Source of the DNA: Cellulomonas sp. WB94
GTDB taxonomy: Bacteria; Actinomycetota; Actinomycetes; Actinomycetales; Cellulomonadaceae
Length of the DNA: 64,000 bases
Direction of reading: 5' to 3'
Assembly: GCF_003115775.1 (NCBI RefSeq)
Contig: NZ_QEES01000002.1
Coordinates: forward strand, 1-64,000
The notes below the pieces were generated by a model. The model worked only from the letters and a program-made list of their open reading frames with translations, did not search any database and was not told where the DNA came from. Positions 1 to 10,056 of this stretch are shown in pieces (positions within the stretch are counted from its first letter, which is position 1; each line of letters begins with the position of its first letter). Position numbers and translations under genes: made by a program.

Positions 1-732
1 CCGAGCGCGTCGACACCACCCCCGGCCGAGCCGACCTCCGTCCCCGATGCCGGGCAGGTCCTCGCCCTGCTCGCGACGGCGGACCGGACCGCGGCAGCCG
101 ATGCCGCCGACGTACCCGGCGGTTCGCTCGCGCGCCTCCTGGCCTCGATCGCCGCCTCACGTGCCGGCCTCGAGGCCCAGCTCGCCGCCGCCCTCGGCGT
201 GCCCGCCCCGGACGCAGGGTCGCCGGCAGTCGCGACTCCCGCCGACGCAGCGACGCCGGGCAGCCCCACCTCCACCGCAGGTGCACCGAGCCCGGCCGCA
301 CCGCAACCCGCCGACGTGCCGTCCACCGACCGCATCGGCATCGTCGCAGCCGAGGACCAGGCGGGCTACGGCTACGAGGTCCTCGCTGCCAAGCTCGACG
401 ACCCCAGCCGCTCAGCCGCGCGGGCGGCCGCGGCCGTCCACCGCGCACGAGCCGAGACCTGGGCGCAGGCGTGGGCCCTCGACGGCACGACGTCCGACCC
501 CCGGCGCGCGACGTACGCGCTCCCGGCGGGCCTCGACGATCCCGCGACCGCTCTCGCGCTGGCGCAGAGCCTCGAGGTGGGGCTCACCACGACGTACGCG
601 AGCGCCGTCGCGGACAGCGCACGCGCCAGCAGGCCCGAGCTTGTCGCTGCGCTCCTGGCGGCCAGTGCGGACGCGGCAGCCTGGGGAGCGCCGACGACGG
701 CGTTCCCCGGCCTACCCGAACGGGTCGACTGA
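1..732 (+). CDS. DUF4439 ferritin-like protein, C-terminal part
   Basis: The reading frame is open from the first base of the window, so the N-terminus (probably a signal or lipoprotein segment) lies outside. The visible 243 residues begin with Pro/Ala-rich linker and helical sequence (residues 1-110), followed by a helical domain with RIGIVAAEDQAGYGYEVLAA near its start and ending GLPERVD. This resembles the DUF4439 ferritin-like four-helix domain of actinobacterial secreted proteins often found beside proS. No function is established for the family. It converges with proS across a gap of 33 bp that shows no clear terminator. Family assignment is by pattern recognition only. Confidence 0.6.
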   Translation, partial: PSASTPPPAEPTSVPDAGQVLALLATADRTAAADAADVPGGSLARLLASIAASRAGLEAQLAAALGVPAPDAGSPAVATPADAATPGSPTSTAGAPSPAAPQPADVPSTDRIGIVAAEDQAGYGYEVLAAKLDDPSRSAARAAAAVHRARAETWAQAWALDGTTSDPRRATYALPAGLDDPATALALAQSLEVGLTTTYASAVADSARASRPELVAALLAASADAAAWGAPTTAFPGLPERVD

Positions 733-765
733 CAGCTCGCGGCGAACGACGCCGCCGACCGGACC

Positions 766-2577
766 TCAGCGCGCGAGGAGCCCGTCGACGAGCTCGGCGA
801 CCCGGTCGGCCGCGACGGCGACGGGAACCTGCTCCACACCGGTGCCGTCCTGGGCCGCGACGCGGGGACGAACCTCGACGACGCCCTCGGCCAGCCCGCG
901 CCCGACGACGACCACCAGAGGGACCCCGAACAGCTCGGCGTCGGCGAACTTCACCCCGGGCGACACCTTGGGACGGTCGTCGTACAGGACCTCGATGCCG
1001 CGCGCGGACAGCGTCGTCGCGAGCGCCTCGGCCACCTCGAACACCGCGGCGTCACGGCCCGTGGCCACGACGTGGACATGTGCCGGGGCCACCCCGGCCG
1101 GCCAGGCGAGCCCGCGCTCGTCATGGTTGGCCTCGGCGAGAGCGGCGAGCACCCGCGTGACGCCGATGCCGTAGGAGCCCATCGTCACGACGACCGACTT
1201 GCCGTTCTGGTTGAGGACCGACAGGCCCAGCGCCTGGGCGTACTTGCGACCGAGCGCGAAGATGTGGCCGATCTCGATGCCGCGGGCAAGCTCGAGCGGG
1301 CCCGAGCCGTCCGGTGCGGGGTCTCCGGCGCGCACGTCGGCGGCCTCCACGGTCCCGTCGGCGGTGAAGTCACGCCCGGCGACCAGGTCGAAGACGTGCC
1401 GGCCGGGCTCGTTCGCCCCGGTGATCCAGCGGGTTCCGGCCACGACGCGCGGATCGAGCAGGTACCGCACGGCGCGGCGGCCCTCGTCGTCCAGCGCAGT
1501 CCCGTCCGCGTTCGGACCCAGCACCGACGGCCCCAGGTACCCCTTGACCAGCTCGGGACGAGCGGCGAAGTCCGCCTCCCCCGCAGCCTCGACCTCGGCC
1601 GGGGCGACCGAGGCCTCGAGGCGCTTGAGGTCGACGTCGCGGTCGCCGGGCAGCCCGACGACGAGCAGCGTGCGCTCCCCCGTCGGCTGCACGAGCGCCA
1701 GGACGACGTTCTTCAGCGTGTCGGCGGCAACCCAGGGCCGATCGGCGCGCGGGAAGCGTTCGTTGGCCACCGCGACGAGCGTGTCGATGGTCGGGGTGTC
1801 CGGGGTGTCCTCGACGTGCGCGGCGGGCGCGTCGTCGAACGCGATCGCGTCCGGGACGACGGTGGTCACGGCCTCGACGTTCGCGGCGTACCCGCCCGGG
1901 GACCGCACGAACGTGTCCTCGCCGATCGGCGTCGGGGTGAGGAACTCCTCGCTGCGCGATCCGCCCATCGCTCCCGACGTCGCCGCCACGATGACGTAGT
2001 CGAGGCCGAGCCGGGTGAAGATCCGCTCGTAGGCGTCGCGCTGGCGCTGGTAGGACGCCGCGAGCCCGTCGTCGTCCACGTCGAACGAGTAGGCGTCCTT
2101 CATGATGAACTCGCGCCCGCGGATGAGACCCGCCCGCGGACGGGCCTCGTCGCGGTACTTCGTCTGGATCTGGTACAGCGCCAGGGGCAGGTCCTTGTAC
2201 GACGAGTACAGGTCCTTGACCAGCAGCGTGAACACCTCCTCGTGCGTCGGCGCGAGCAGGTAGTCACCGCCCTTGCGGTCCTTGAGCCGGAAGATGTTGG
2301 GGCCGTACTCGGTCCACCGCCCGGTCGCCTCGTACGGCTCACGCGGCAGGAGCGCCGGGAAGTGCACCTCCTGCGCACCGGCCTCGGCCATCTCCTCGCG
2401 GACGACCTGCTCGACCTTGGCGAGGACCCGCAGGCCGAGCGGGAGCCAGGTGTAGATGCCCGGCGCGGCACGACGGATGTAGCCGGCGCGGACGAGGAGC
2501 CGGTGGCTCGCGACCTCGGCGTCGACCGGGTCCTCTCGCAGGGTGCGGACGAAGAGCGTGGACAGACGAAGAAGCAT
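766..2577 (-). CDS. proS: Prolyl-tRNA synthetase
   Basis: Cytoplasmic class II aminoacyl-tRNA synthetase that charges tRNA-Pro. The start is the ATG giving [16 protein letters not shown], the usual N-terminus of the bacterial-type enzyme; the longer in-frame reading only runs into the divergent glycosylase gene. The product is 603 residues, normal for the form with an inserted editing domain. Motif 2 lies in the region with [18 protein letters not shown]. The INS editing domain occupies the middle third. The anticodon-binding domain is C-terminal ([20 protein letters not shown]). Its 5' end faces the Fpg-like gene across about 120 bp. Confidence 0.97.
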   Translation of the reverse strand: MLLRLSTLFVRTLREDPVDAEVASHRLLVRAGYIRRAAPGIYTWLPLGLRVLAKVEQVVREEMAEAGAQEVHFPALLPREPYEATGRWTEYGPNIFRLKDRKGGDYLLAPTHEEVFTLLVKDLYSSYKDLPLALYQIQTKYRDEARPRAGLIRGREFIMKDAYSFDVDDDGLAASYQRQRDAYERIFTRLGLDYVIVAATSGAMGGSRSEEFLTPTPIGEDTFVRSPGGYAANVEAVTTVVPDAIAFDDAPAAHVEDTPDTPTIDTLVAVANERFPRADRPWVAADTLKNVVLALVQPTGERTLLVVGLPGDRDVDLKRLEASVAPAEVEAAGEADFAARPELVKGYLGPSVLGPNADGTALDDEGRRAVRYLLDPRVVAGTRWITGANEPGRHVFDLVAGRDFTADGTVEAADVRAGDPAPDGSGPLELARGIEIGHIFALGRKYAQALGLSVLNQNGKSVVVTMGSYGIGVTRVLAALAEANHDERGLAWPAGVAPAHVHVVATGRDAAVFEVAEALATTLSARGIEVLYDDRPKVSPGVKFADAELFGVPLVVVVGRGLAEGVVEVRPRVAAQDGTGVEQVPVAVAADRVAELVDGLLAR

Positions 2578-2698
2578 GGGCACGAGCCTAGTGCCGGTGC
2601 CGGAGGGCTCTGCGCGGGCGTCGCTGGGCCCGACCCGGTGCCCGGCACCCGACCGCAGCACGTGCGCAGGTCCGGTCTCGTGCGCCACGATGGGGACC

Positions 2699-3592
2699 GT
2701 GCCTGAGCTGCCCGAGGTCGCGGCGCTCGCGTTGTTCCTGCGCGAGCGCACCGTCGGGCGCGTCGTGACGCGCGTCGACGTGGCGGACATCAGCGCTCTC
2801 AAGACCTTCTCGCCGTCGCCGGCAGAGCTCGTCGGGCGACATGTCGCCGGCGTCACCCGGCACGGCAAGTGGATCGACCTGGCGACCGCCGCGGAGGCCG
2901 CCGGCGAGCCGCTGCACCTCGTCTTCCACCTGGCGCGGGCCGGATGGCTCCGCTGGCACGAGCACGTCCCCGAGACCCCCGTGCGACTGACCAGGTCGCC
3001 GCTCGCCCTGCGTGTCCGCTTCGACGACGGATCGGGCTTCTCGCTCACCGAGGCCGGCACCCGTCGACGGCTGGCGGTCCATGTGGTGACCGACCCGCAG
3101 CAGGTGCCCGCGATCGCGACGCTGGGGGTCGAGCCGCTGTCGGAGGCGTTCACCGTCCAACGCCTGGGCGAGCTCCTGGCCGCCCACCGCCAGCAGGTCA
3201 AGGGCCTGCTGCGCAACCAGGGCACCATCGCCGGGATCGGCAACGCCTACTCCGACGAGATCCTGCACGCGGCGCGACTGAGCCCGTTCGCCCCGACGAC
3301 CAGCTTCGACCCGGCGCGGACCGCGGAGCTGCACCGCGCGATCGTCGGGGTGCTCCGCGACGCGGTCGAGGCCGCCGCCGGGCGACCAGCCGACGAGCTC
3401 AAGGATGCGAAGCGACGGAACCTGCGCGTGCACGGTCGCACCGGTCTGCCCTGCCCCGGCTGGGACGGCACCCCGTGCGGCGACACCGTCCACGAGGTCG
3501 CGTTCGCGGACTCCTCGCTCCAGTACTGCCCGACGTGCCAGACCGGCGGGCACCCGCTCGCAGACCGGCGTCGCTCACGGCTGCTCCGCTGA
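2699..3592 (+). CDS. Fpg/Nei-family DNA glycosylase
   Basis: Base-excision repair glycosylase/AP lyase of the Fpg (MutM)/Nei superfamily, 297 residues. The start is set at the GTG that yields [10 protein letters not shown]: once Met is removed, Pro becomes the N-terminal nucleophile and Glu the next catalytic residue, an arrangement invariant in the family. An ATG nine bases upstream would bury this proline and is rejected. The helix-two-turn-helix lies around [20 protein letters not shown]. The C-terminal zinc finger is CPGWDGTPC followed by CPTC, so the first cysteine pair is spaced by seven residues instead of two. Such spacing occurs in an actinobacterial subgroup. Substrate preference (8-oxoG or oxidised pyrimidines) cannot be read from sequence. 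Confidence 0.9.
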   Translation: MPELPEVAALALFLRERTVGRVVTRVDVADISALKTFSPSPAELVGRHVAGVTRHGKWIDLATAAEAAGEPLHLVFHLARAGWLRWHEHVPETPVRLTRSPLALRVRFDDGSGFSLTEAGTRRRLAVHVVTDPQQVPAIATLGVEPLSEAFTVQRLGELLAAHRQQVKGLLRNQGTIAGIGNAYSDEILHAARLSPFAPTTSFDPARTAELHRAIVGVLRDAVEAAAGRPADELKDAKRRNLRVHGRTGLPCPGWDGTPCGDTVHEVAFADSSLQYCPTCQTGGHPLADRRRSRLLR

Positions 3593-3603
3593 ACTGCGCC
3601 GGG

Positions 3604-3621
3604 CGGCGCTGGACGGCGCCG
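3604..3621. terminator. Possible bidirectional terminator
   Basis: A six-base inverted repeat (CGGCGC, loop TGGACG, GCGCCG) lies in the 35-bp gap between the convergent glycosylase and GNAT genes. The stem is short and no T-run follows, so this is only a candidate. Confidence 0.25.
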
Positions 3622-3627
3622 GACGGC

Positions 3628-4548
3628 TCAGAACAGGACCGTCGCGTACGTGCCCACCTGGCGGAAGCCGACCGCACGATACGCGGCGAGCGCGCGGTCG
3701 TTGTAGTGGTTGGCGTAGAGCGACACCACCGGCGCGACATCCCGCCGGGCGGCCGCGACGACCGCCGCCATGCCCGACTCCGACAGCCCGCGGCCCCGGT
3801 AGGAGGGGTCGACCCAGACGCCCTGAACCTGCGCGACCCCACCGGCGATCGCCCCGAGCTCGGCCTTGAAGACCACGACGGGCGAACCCGAGCGCGCACC
3901 CTCCCCCTCGTCGATGCGCACGTACGACCGGCGGGAGTCGATGAGTGAGCGCACGCGGACCTCGTACGGGCCGTCGAACCCCGAGACCGGCGAGTAGCCG
4001 ACCTCCTCGACGAACATGCGCACGCACGCCGGCAGGATCAGGGGGTACTCGTCCGGGACCGACAGCCGCACGAGCGGGTCCGGCTCGATGAGGGGGTCGT
4101 GGTCGATGACGTAGGAGGGCTGATCGGCACGCACCTCGCGCGCCGGCGGCCAGATCGGCGAGAGAAGGCCCCACAGGCCGAGAACGGCCCAGTCCGTCCC
4201 CACGATCGACGACGAGCGCCGCCCGTGCGAGCGGCCGAGGGCGGCGAAGGCGTCGAGCGCGGCGGGATCCCGCGTGGGCACGACGGGCACCAGGTTGACA
4301 CCGGCCCAGCAGACCGCGACGAGCTCACCGTCGGCCTCGTAGCCCCACAGCTGACCTCCCGAGCGGCGCAGACCCTCTCGCGCGGCGGCCTCGATCCTCG
4401 ACGTCGCGAGCACGGAGGCGACGGGGTCGACGGCGCAGACCGCCAGCGCCGAGGCGAGGTCGACGTCGGCGAGGACCCGGCCTCCCGCCGGTCGACCGTC
4501 GATCGTCGACTCGCGCGCACGTCCGATCATGAAGGGATTGTGCACCAC
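3628..4548 (-). CDS. DUF4081-containing GNAT acetyltransferase
   Basis: GCN5-related N-acetyltransferase of about 306 residues. The N-terminal half fits the actinobacterial DUF4081 domain. The C-terminal half is the GNAT fold, with the acetyl-CoA loop in VWVDPSYRGRGLSESGMAAV and the family's final helix and strand in YNDRALAAYRAVGFRQVG. The gene follows ispG, the same place as Rv2867c in M. tuberculosis, and is probably co-transcribed with ispG. The start is uncertain: the GTG used here, or the ATG at 4530, six codons in; neither has a clear Shine-Dalgarno. The substrate is unknown. Confidence 0.85.
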   Translation of the reverse strand: MVHNPFMIGRARESTIDGRPAGGRVLADVDLASALAVCAVDPVASVLATSRIEAAAREGLRRSGGQLWGYEADGELVAVCWAGVNLVPVVPTRDPAALDAFAALGRSHGRRSSSIVGTDWAVLGLWGLLSPIWPPAREVRADQPSYVIDHDPLIEPDPLVRLSVPDEYPLILPACVRMFVEEVGYSPVSGFDGPYEVRVRSLIDSRRSYVRIDEGEGARSGSPVVVFKAELGAIAGGVAQVQGVWVDPSYRGRGLSESGMAAVVAAARRDVAPVVSLYANHYNDRALAAYRAVGFRQVGTYATVLF

Positions 4549-4633
4549 CGACCCGAGGGTCGGCGCGAGGTGACGCGCCGCAGGGCCCCGACGTCGTGCG
4601 GGCAGGGCCTGGCGACGGATGCGGGGCGCGGCG

Positions 4634-5797
4634 TCAGCCGACGGTGACGACCGGGGTCCGCGGGGCGCCGTCGCCGACGGGCTGCATGGACTCGGCGAGG
4701 CGCATGGCCTCCTCGATCAGCGTCTCGACGATCTGCGACTCGGGCACGGTCTTGATGACCTCGCCGCGCACGAAGATCTGGCCCTTGCCATTGCCCGACG
4801 CGACGCCGAGGTCGGCCTCGCGCGCCTCACCGGGACCGTTCACGACGCAGCCCATGACGGCGACGCGCAAGGGCACGTCGAGCCCCTCGAGTCCCGCGGT
4901 GACGCGCTCGGCGAGCGAGTACACGTCCACCTGCGCGCGACCGCAGGACGGGCAGGAGACGATCTCAAGCTTGCGGGGACGCAGGTTGAGCGACTGCAGG
5001 ATCTGGATCCCGACCTTGACCTCCTCGACGGGGGGCGCGGACAACGAGACACGGATCGTGTCGCCGATCCCCTTGCTCAGCAGCGCGCCGAACGCCGTCG
5101 CGGACTTGATGGTGCCCTGGAACGCGGGACCGGCCTCGGTCACGCCGAGGTGCAGCGGCCAGTCGCCCCGCTCGGAGAGCATCTCGTAGGCGCGCACCAT
5201 GATCACCGGGTCGTTGTGCTTGACGGAGATCTTGAAGTCGTGGAAGTCGTGCTCCTCGAACAGCGACGCCTCCCAGACGGCCGACTCGACGAGGGCCTCC
5301 GGAGTCGCCTTGCCGTACTTGGCGAGCAGCCGCGGGTCGAGCGAGCCGGCGTTCACGCCGATCCGGAGGGAGACGCCGGCATCCTTGGCGGTGCGGGCGA
5401 TCTCCTTGATCTGGTCGTCGAACTTGCGGATGTTGCCCGGGTTGACGCGCACGGCCGCACAGCCGGCCTCGATCGCCGCGAAGACGTACTTCGGCTGGAA
5501 GTGGATGTCGGCGATCACGGGGATCTGCGACTTGCGCGCGATCGTGGGCAGGGCGTCGGCATCGTCCTGCGTGGGGACGGCGACTCGCACGATGTCGCAG
5601 CCCGCGGCGGTGAGCGCCGCGATCTGCTGGAGGGTGGCGTTGATGTCGGTGGTCGGTGTGGTGCACATCGACTGGACGCTCACGGGTGCGTCGCCACCGA
5701 CGTCGACCTTGCCGACCTTGATCTTGCGGGTCGGACGTCGAGGGGCAAGCACCGGGGCTGGCGCCTCCGGCATGCCAAGGCTGATCGGGATGCTCAC
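4634..5797 (-). CDS. ispG: 4-hydroxy-3-methylbut-2-enyl diphosphate synthase
   Basis: IspG (GcpE) catalyses the penultimate step of the MEP isoprenoid pathway, reductive ring opening of methylerythritol cyclodiphosphate on a 4Fe-4S cluster. The GTG giving [13 protein letters not shown] yields 387 residues, the usual length. The N-terminal TIM barrel contains [18 protein letters not shown]. The C-terminal cluster domain has [11 protein letters not shown] and [15 protein letters not shown], supplying the Cys and Glu ligands. The gene lies between the GNAT gene and the site-2 protease, with dxr of the same pathway about 4.3 kb away. An ATG eight codons downstream is an alternative start. Confidence 0.97.
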   Translation of the reverse strand: MSIPISLGMPEAPAPVLAPRRPTRKIKVGKVDVGGDAPVSVQSMCTTPTTDINATLQQIAALTAAGCDIVRVAVPTQDDADALPTIARKSQIPVIADIHFQPKYVFAAIEAGCAAVRVNPGNIRKFDDQIKEIARTAKDAGVSLRIGVNAGSLDPRLLAKYGKATPEALVESAVWEASLFEEHDFHDFKISVKHNDPVIMVRAYEMLSERGDWPLHLGVTEAGPAFQGTIKSATAFGALLSKGIGDTIRVSLSAPPVEEVKVGIQILQSLNLRPRKLEIVSCPSCGRAQVDVYSLAERVTAGLEGLDVPLRVAVMGCVVNGPGEAREADLGVASGNGKGQIFVRGEVIKTVPESQIVETLIEEAMRLAESMQPVGDGAPRTPVVTVG

Positions 5798-5908
5798 CCG
5801 TCCATTATCGTCACTGCGGCCGCGCGCAACGCCCCAGGCAGTGTGTCTCGCACGACATCGGCACATCTCTCCCGCGTCGCCCGCCTGCCGCGCGGCCGGG
5901 CGAGCCCC

Positions 5909-7261
5909 TCAGCCGAGCGAGATCGGGTGGACGATGTCCGCGTAGATCAGCAGCACCCCGAGGCCCGCGAGCAGGACGAACACCCCGTAGGCGAGCGGGA
6001 CGAGCCGCGCGGTGTCGAACGGTCCGGGCCGGGGCAGGCCGCGCAGGCGCGCGATCTGCCGGCGACCGCCCTCCCACAGCGCCCCGAACACGTGTCCGCC
6101 GTCCAGCGGCAGCAGCGGGATGAGGTTGAACACGAACAGCGCGATGTTGAGCGAGGCGATGAGGCTGAGCAGGCTCGCGACCCGCTCGCCCATCCCGTAG
6201 CCGGTGGCCTGCTCGGAGGCGATCTCGCCGGCGAACCGACCGATCCCGACGATGCCGATGACCCCGGTCCCGTCGCGGGGTTCCGTCCCAGCGGCCGCCT
6301 TGGCGATGTCGACGACGCGTGCAGGGAGCGTGGCCACGACCTTCATCGTCTGCCACACCGCGGAGCCGGTCACGACCGGGACCTGGGCGAGCGACTGGCG
6401 CTCCAGCACGGTCCCGGGAGAGATCCCGAGGAAGCCCACGGACTGCGTGACGGGCGTGCCGTCCGCCGCGAGCTGCTGCGAGCCGTCCGCGGCGTACACC
6501 GGACGATCCGCGACGACCGGCGACACGGACGACGTGACCTGCTTGCCGTCGCGCTCGAGCACCACCTGGACCTCGCGGGCGCCCGTCGTGCGGATCAGCT
6601 CGGAGAGCTGCGCCCACGAGGTGATCTCGTGTCCGTCGTAGCTCGTGATCCGGTCCCCCGGCAGGAGGCCCGCGGCCGCAGCCGGCGCAAGCGGGTCGGT
6701 CGACGTGCAGGTGGCGGACGCGGCAGCGCTCGCTGGGAGCACGCACTGCGACACGCTGGCGAGCGTCGTCGACGCCACGGGCGATCCGAAGCCGACCATG
6801 ACGACAGCGAGCAGCACGGCTGCGATCACGAGGTTCATGACGGGTCCGCCGAGCATGACGACGAGCTTCTTCGGTGCCGAGAGCCGGTAGAAGGCCCGGT
6901 GGTCCTCGCCCGGGCGGATCTCCTCGGCGCTGACCTCGCGCGCCTGCGCAGCGATCCGCCCGAAGGCGGTGCGCGGCTCCGGGTTGCCCATCGCCGCGGC
7001 GGTCGGGTACATCCCGACCAGACGCACATACCCGCCGAGCGGGATCGCCTTGATGCCGTACTCGGTCTCACCGCGGGTGCGCGACCACACGGTGGGCCCG
7101 AACCCGACGAAGTAGTGGCTGACGCGCACGCCGAACCGCCGGGCGGGCACCATGTGCCCGACCTCGTGCAGCGCGATCGACACGAGCACGCCGACCAGCA
7201 TGACGAGTACACCGACGAGGTACGCCACCACAGCTCCGATCACGTCGTGCGGGCCCGACAC
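5909..7261 (-). CDS. rseP: Site-2 protease (RseP/Rip1 family)
   Basis: Intramembrane zinc metalloprotease that cleaves anti-sigma factors or other single-span membrane substrates, 450 residues. The zinc motif HEVGH lies in the first transmembrane helix. The second metal site is in the third (NLIPLLPLDGGHV). Four membrane segments lie near residues 8-30, 130-155, 370-395 and 415-440. A PDZ-like domain sits between helices two and three (AAGLLPGDRITSYDGHEI). It corresponds to Rip1 (Rv2869c) of M. tuberculosis, with ispG next to it in both. The GTG start places HEVGH at about residue 33, as expected. A large periplasmic insert follows the PDZ core. Confidence 0.93.
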   Translation of the reverse strand: MSGPHDVIGAVVAYLVGVLVMLVGVLVSIALHEVGHMVPARRFGVRVSHYFVGFGPTVWSRTRGETEYGIKAIPLGGYVRLVGMYPTAAAMGNPEPRTAFGRIAAQAREVSAEEIRPGEDHRAFYRLSAPKKLVVMLGGPVMNLVIAAVLLAVVMVGFGSPVASTTLASVSQCVLPASAAASATCTSTDPLAPAAAAGLLPGDRITSYDGHEITSWAQLSELIRTTGAREVQVVLERDGKQVTSSVSPVVADRPVYAADGSQQLAADGTPVTQSVGFLGISPGTVLERQSLAQVPVVTGSAVWQTMKVVATLPARVVDIAKAAAGTEPRDGTGVIGIVGIGRFAGEIASEQATGYGMGERVASLLSLIASLNIALFVFNLIPLLPLDGGHVFGALWEGGRRQIARLRGLPRPGPFDTARLVPLAYGVFVLLAGLGVLLIYADIVHPISLG

Positions 7262-7326
7262 CCGTCCCAGTCCTCCATCATCCCCTGTGATCCTGGGTGT
7301 GCGCTGCGTGCCGAGCCGTCGCTCGG

Positions 7327-8478
7327 TCAGTCGACGGCCGAGACCACGCGGTCGCGGCCGGAGCGCTTGGCGCGGTACATGAGCGCGTCGACGCGGGCGA
7401 GGACGTCTTCCGGCTCTTCACCCGGTCGCAGCTCCGTGACCCCGAAGCTCGCTGTCACGGCCGAGCCCGCGACGGCCGCGACGGCGTCGGGCAGCACGCT
7501 GCGGATGCGGTCGGCGAACTCGGCCGCCTCGGCCAGCGCCATGCCAGGCACCACGACCACGAACTCCTCCCCCCCGACGCGGGCCACGAGGTCGGTCTCG
7601 CGGACGTGACGCTGGAGGACCGTCGCGACCATGCAGAGGACCTCGTCGCCGACGAGATGACCCCGCTCGTCGTTGATCCGCTTGAAGTGGTCGACGTCCA
7701 GGTAGAGGACCGCGACCTGCGCACCTCCGGCAGCAGCGACGGACTGGTAGGTCAGCTCGTCGAGCAGGCGTCGCCGGTTCGCCGCGCCGGTCAGGGGGTC
7801 GCGGTACGCCATCTCCCGCATGGTCGCCGCCTCGATGGTCGCGTTCGCGGCCGCGCGGAAGGCCCGAGCTGCCCGCTCCTTCGCGCGCGACAGCACGTAG
7901 ACCATCCCGGTGAGCACCAGCATGTAGACGCCGTACCGCAGCAGGTCGGCGACGTGGGCGTCCTGGTCGGGGCCGGCGTGCAGAGCGATCAGACCGACGA
8001 CCGTCGAGGCCCCCGTCACAGCCAGGGCGTGCAGGAGGGCGACGCTCGTGGGGTACACGAGGTAGCCGATGACGGCGAAGAGCACGAAGCCCATGAACGT
8101 CTGCGGGAACAGTGCACCCCAGCCCTGCCCCGCATCTGGCGACGCGAGCAGGCGCTCGTCCATGACGACGAGCCAGGTGACCACGAGCACGGCGAGGAAG
8201 GCCCGGGAGAAGAAGATGACGACGCGCGGGCGACGCAGGATCACCCAGGCGAAGGTGCCGACCACCACGAGCAGGAACGGGAACGTGTAGCGGATGAAGG
8301 TGTCGCGCGTGCCCAGCACGATCATCTCCGCGATGATCGAGGTGCCGCCGACCGCCAGGCAGACCAGCAGCACGCGTCGCACGAGGCGCATGTTCTGCTC
8401 GCTGAACACCCTCGCCTCGACGTCCGCGTCGGAGGGATGTGCGGCCTGAGGCCACCGCATCCCCGTCAACCGGCGCAT
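7327..8478 (-). CDS. Membrane-bound GGDEF diguanylate cyclase
   Basis: A protein of about 383 residues with five or six transmembrane helices in the N-terminal half and a C-terminal GGDEF domain. The domain has the active-site signature RVGGEEFVVV and the nucleotide/metal segment YLDVDHFKRINDERGH, so synthesis of cyclic di-GMP is expected. No RxxD inhibitory site is evident just before GGEEF. The ATG at 8478 is preferred because a GGGG stretch precedes it; a GTG at 8523 would add 15 residues. It diverges from the FAD oxidoreductase gene across about 170 bp. A second GGDEF protein lies at 55-57 kb. Confidence 0.85.
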   Translation of the reverse strand: MRRLTGMRWPQAAHPSDADVEARVFSEQNMRLVRRVLLVCLAVGGTSIIAEMIVLGTRDTFIRYTFPFLLVVVGTFAWVILRRPRVVIFFSRAFLAVLVVTWLVVMDERLLASPDAGQGWGALFPQTFMGFVLFAVIGYLVYPTSVALLHALAVTGASTVVGLIALHAGPDQDAHVADLLRYGVYMLVLTGMVYVLSRAKERAARAFRAAANATIEAATMREMAYRDPLTGAANRRRLLDELTYQSVAAAGGAQVAVLYLDVDHFKRINDERGHLVGDEVLCMVATVLQRHVRETDLVARVGGEEFVVVVPGMALAEAAEFADRIRSVLPDAVAAVAGSAVTASFGVTELRPGEEPEDVLARVDALMYRAKRSGRDRVVSAVD

Positions 8479-8647
8479 CGACACACCCCACGTTCGCCCC
8501 TGGTCCGCGGGCAGCCGCGCCACCCCGTCCGCGCAGGCTAACCTCTCGACGATCTCGGCACATCACCCGCTGGTCCGTCTGGGTGTCGCGGCTCCGACGG
8601 ACGCGGCGCGACTTGCGCGCTCGGAGCTCACCCGTGACCATCGCACG

Positions 8648-10033
8648 GTGACAGATCCGCGCTCCCTCTCGCTCTGGTTCGACGCGCTCGGCGAGCCGGC
8701 AGACATCCCGTCGGGAGGGCTCGCACCCCGTTCGTCGATCGACGGCGACGCGCAGGCCGACGTGGTCGTGGTCGGGGCCGGGCTGACGGGCCTGTGGACC
8801 GCGTACTACCTCCTCGAGGCCGACCCGTCCCTCGAGGTGGTCGTCATCGAGCAAGCGACCGCCGGCTTCGGCGCGAGCGGTCGCGACGGCGGCTGGTGCT
8901 CGGCACGCTTCCCCATCTCCGCGCAGGGCCTCGCGCGTCAGCACGGCCTCGAGGCGGCCCTGGCGATGCGCGCAGCGATGCGGGACGCGGTCGTCGAGGT
9001 CGGCGGCGTCGCCGCGGCGGAGGAGATCGACTGCGACTTCGCCTACGGCGGCACGGTCAGCGTCGCCCGGACCGCGCCGCAGCTCGCCCGACTGACCGCG
9101 GACGCCGCCGGGAGCGCGCAGTGGGGCGACGAGGTGCACCTGCTCGACGCGTCTGCCGTCGCCGAGCACGTGGTCGTCGACGGCGTCATCGGCGGCACCT
9201 GGACGCCGGACTGCGCCCAGCTGCAGCCGCTCCGGCTCGTCCGCGGGCTCGTCGACGTGGTGACGGCGCGGGGTGCGCGGCTCGTCGAGCACACCCGGGC
9301 CCTGCGGCTGTCGCCGCGAGCGGTCGTCACCGACCAGGGCACGGTGCGCGCCCGTTCCGTGGTCCGTGCCACGGGTGCGTGGACGTCCCAGCTGCCCGGG
9401 AGCCGGCGTCAGGTCGCCGCCGTCGACCGCCGGATGATCGCGACCGAGCCGCTGCCGCCGTCGTTCTGGACCGAGGTCGGCCTCGCCCACGGGCAGACGT
9501 TCTCCGATGCCCGACTCCAGGCCGGGCACGGCCGCCGCACCAGCGACGACCGGATCGTCTTCGGCGGACGGCTCACGTATCGGCGGGGGTCGGCTCTCGG
9601 GCTCGGCCTCGACGACGACCCGCGCACCACGGAGCACCTGCGCGCCGCGCTCGCCGACCTCTTCCCCGGCGCGGCCAACGCACGGATCACGCACGCCTGG
9701 GGCAGCCCGCTCGCGATCCCCCGCGACCGGTACCCGGCGGTCGGGTACGACGAGGACACGCAGACGGCATGGGCAGGCGGGTACGTCGATGACGGCGTCG
9801 CGATGTCGAACCTCGCCGGGCGCACGATCGCCGACCTGGTCACGGGATCGAACAGCCCGCTCGTACACCTGCCATGGGTCGGTCACCGCTCACCGTCGTG
9901 GGAGCCGGAGCCGCTGCGCTGGGCGGGCATCACCGCCGGACTCCGCGGCGTGGCGCTCGCCGACCTCGAGGAGCGTCTGACCGGGCGCCCGAGCCGCGTC
10001 GCTCGCGCACTGAGCCCGCTGCTGGCGCACTGA
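8648..10033 (+). CDS. FAD-dependent amine/amino-acid oxidoreductase
   Basis: DAO-superfamily flavoenzyme, 461 residues, starting at a GTG (VTDPRSLSLWFDALGE). The Rossmann FAD motif VVVVGAGLTGLWTAYYLLEA begins near residue 39 and is followed by GFGASGRDGGW, typical of the glycine oxidase / gamma-glutamylputrescine oxidase branch. A second FAD-contacting region is WAGGYVDDGVAMSNLAGRTI near residue 380. Members of this branch oxidise secondary or primary amines to imines and reduce oxygen. The substrate here is unknown. It is monocistronic and converges with dxr. Confidence 0.8.
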   Translation: MTDPRSLSLWFDALGEPADIPSGGLAPRSSIDGDAQADVVVVGAGLTGLWTAYYLLEADPSLEVVVIEQATAGFGASGRDGGWCSARFPISAQGLARQHGLEAALAMRAAMRDAVVEVGGVAAAEEIDCDFAYGGTVSVARTAPQLARLTADAAGSAQWGDEVHLLDASAVAEHVVVDGVIGGTWTPDCAQLQPLRLVRGLVDVVTARGARLVEHTRALRLSPRAVVTDQGTVRARSVVRATGAWTSQLPGSRRQVAAVDRRMIATEPLPPSFWTEVGLAHGQTFSDARLQAGHGRRTSDDRIVFGGRLTYRRGSALGLGLDDDPRTTEHLRAALADLFPGAANARITHAWGSPLAIPRDRYPAVGYDEDTQTAWAGGYVDDGVAMSNLAGRTIADLVTGSNSPLVHLPWVGHRSPSWEPEPLRWAGITAGLRGVALADLEERLTGRPSRVARALSPLLAH

Positions 10034-10056
10034 GACCTGGCGGCCCCAGGACCGTC

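Noticed and set aside
2690-2698. ATG at 2690 as start of the Fpg-like gene
   Set aside because: It would place three residues before the catalytic proline, which must be N-terminal after Met removal.
4619-7609. A 996-codon plus-strand frame over ispG and the site-2 protease
   Set aside because: Composition (Arg/Asp/His/Gly-rich) is that of a codon shadow. Both opposite-strand genes have complete family motifs.
10034-10056. Terminator between the FAD oxidoreductase and dxr
   Set aside because: Only a five-base CCTGG/CCAGG stem is present, too weak to claim.
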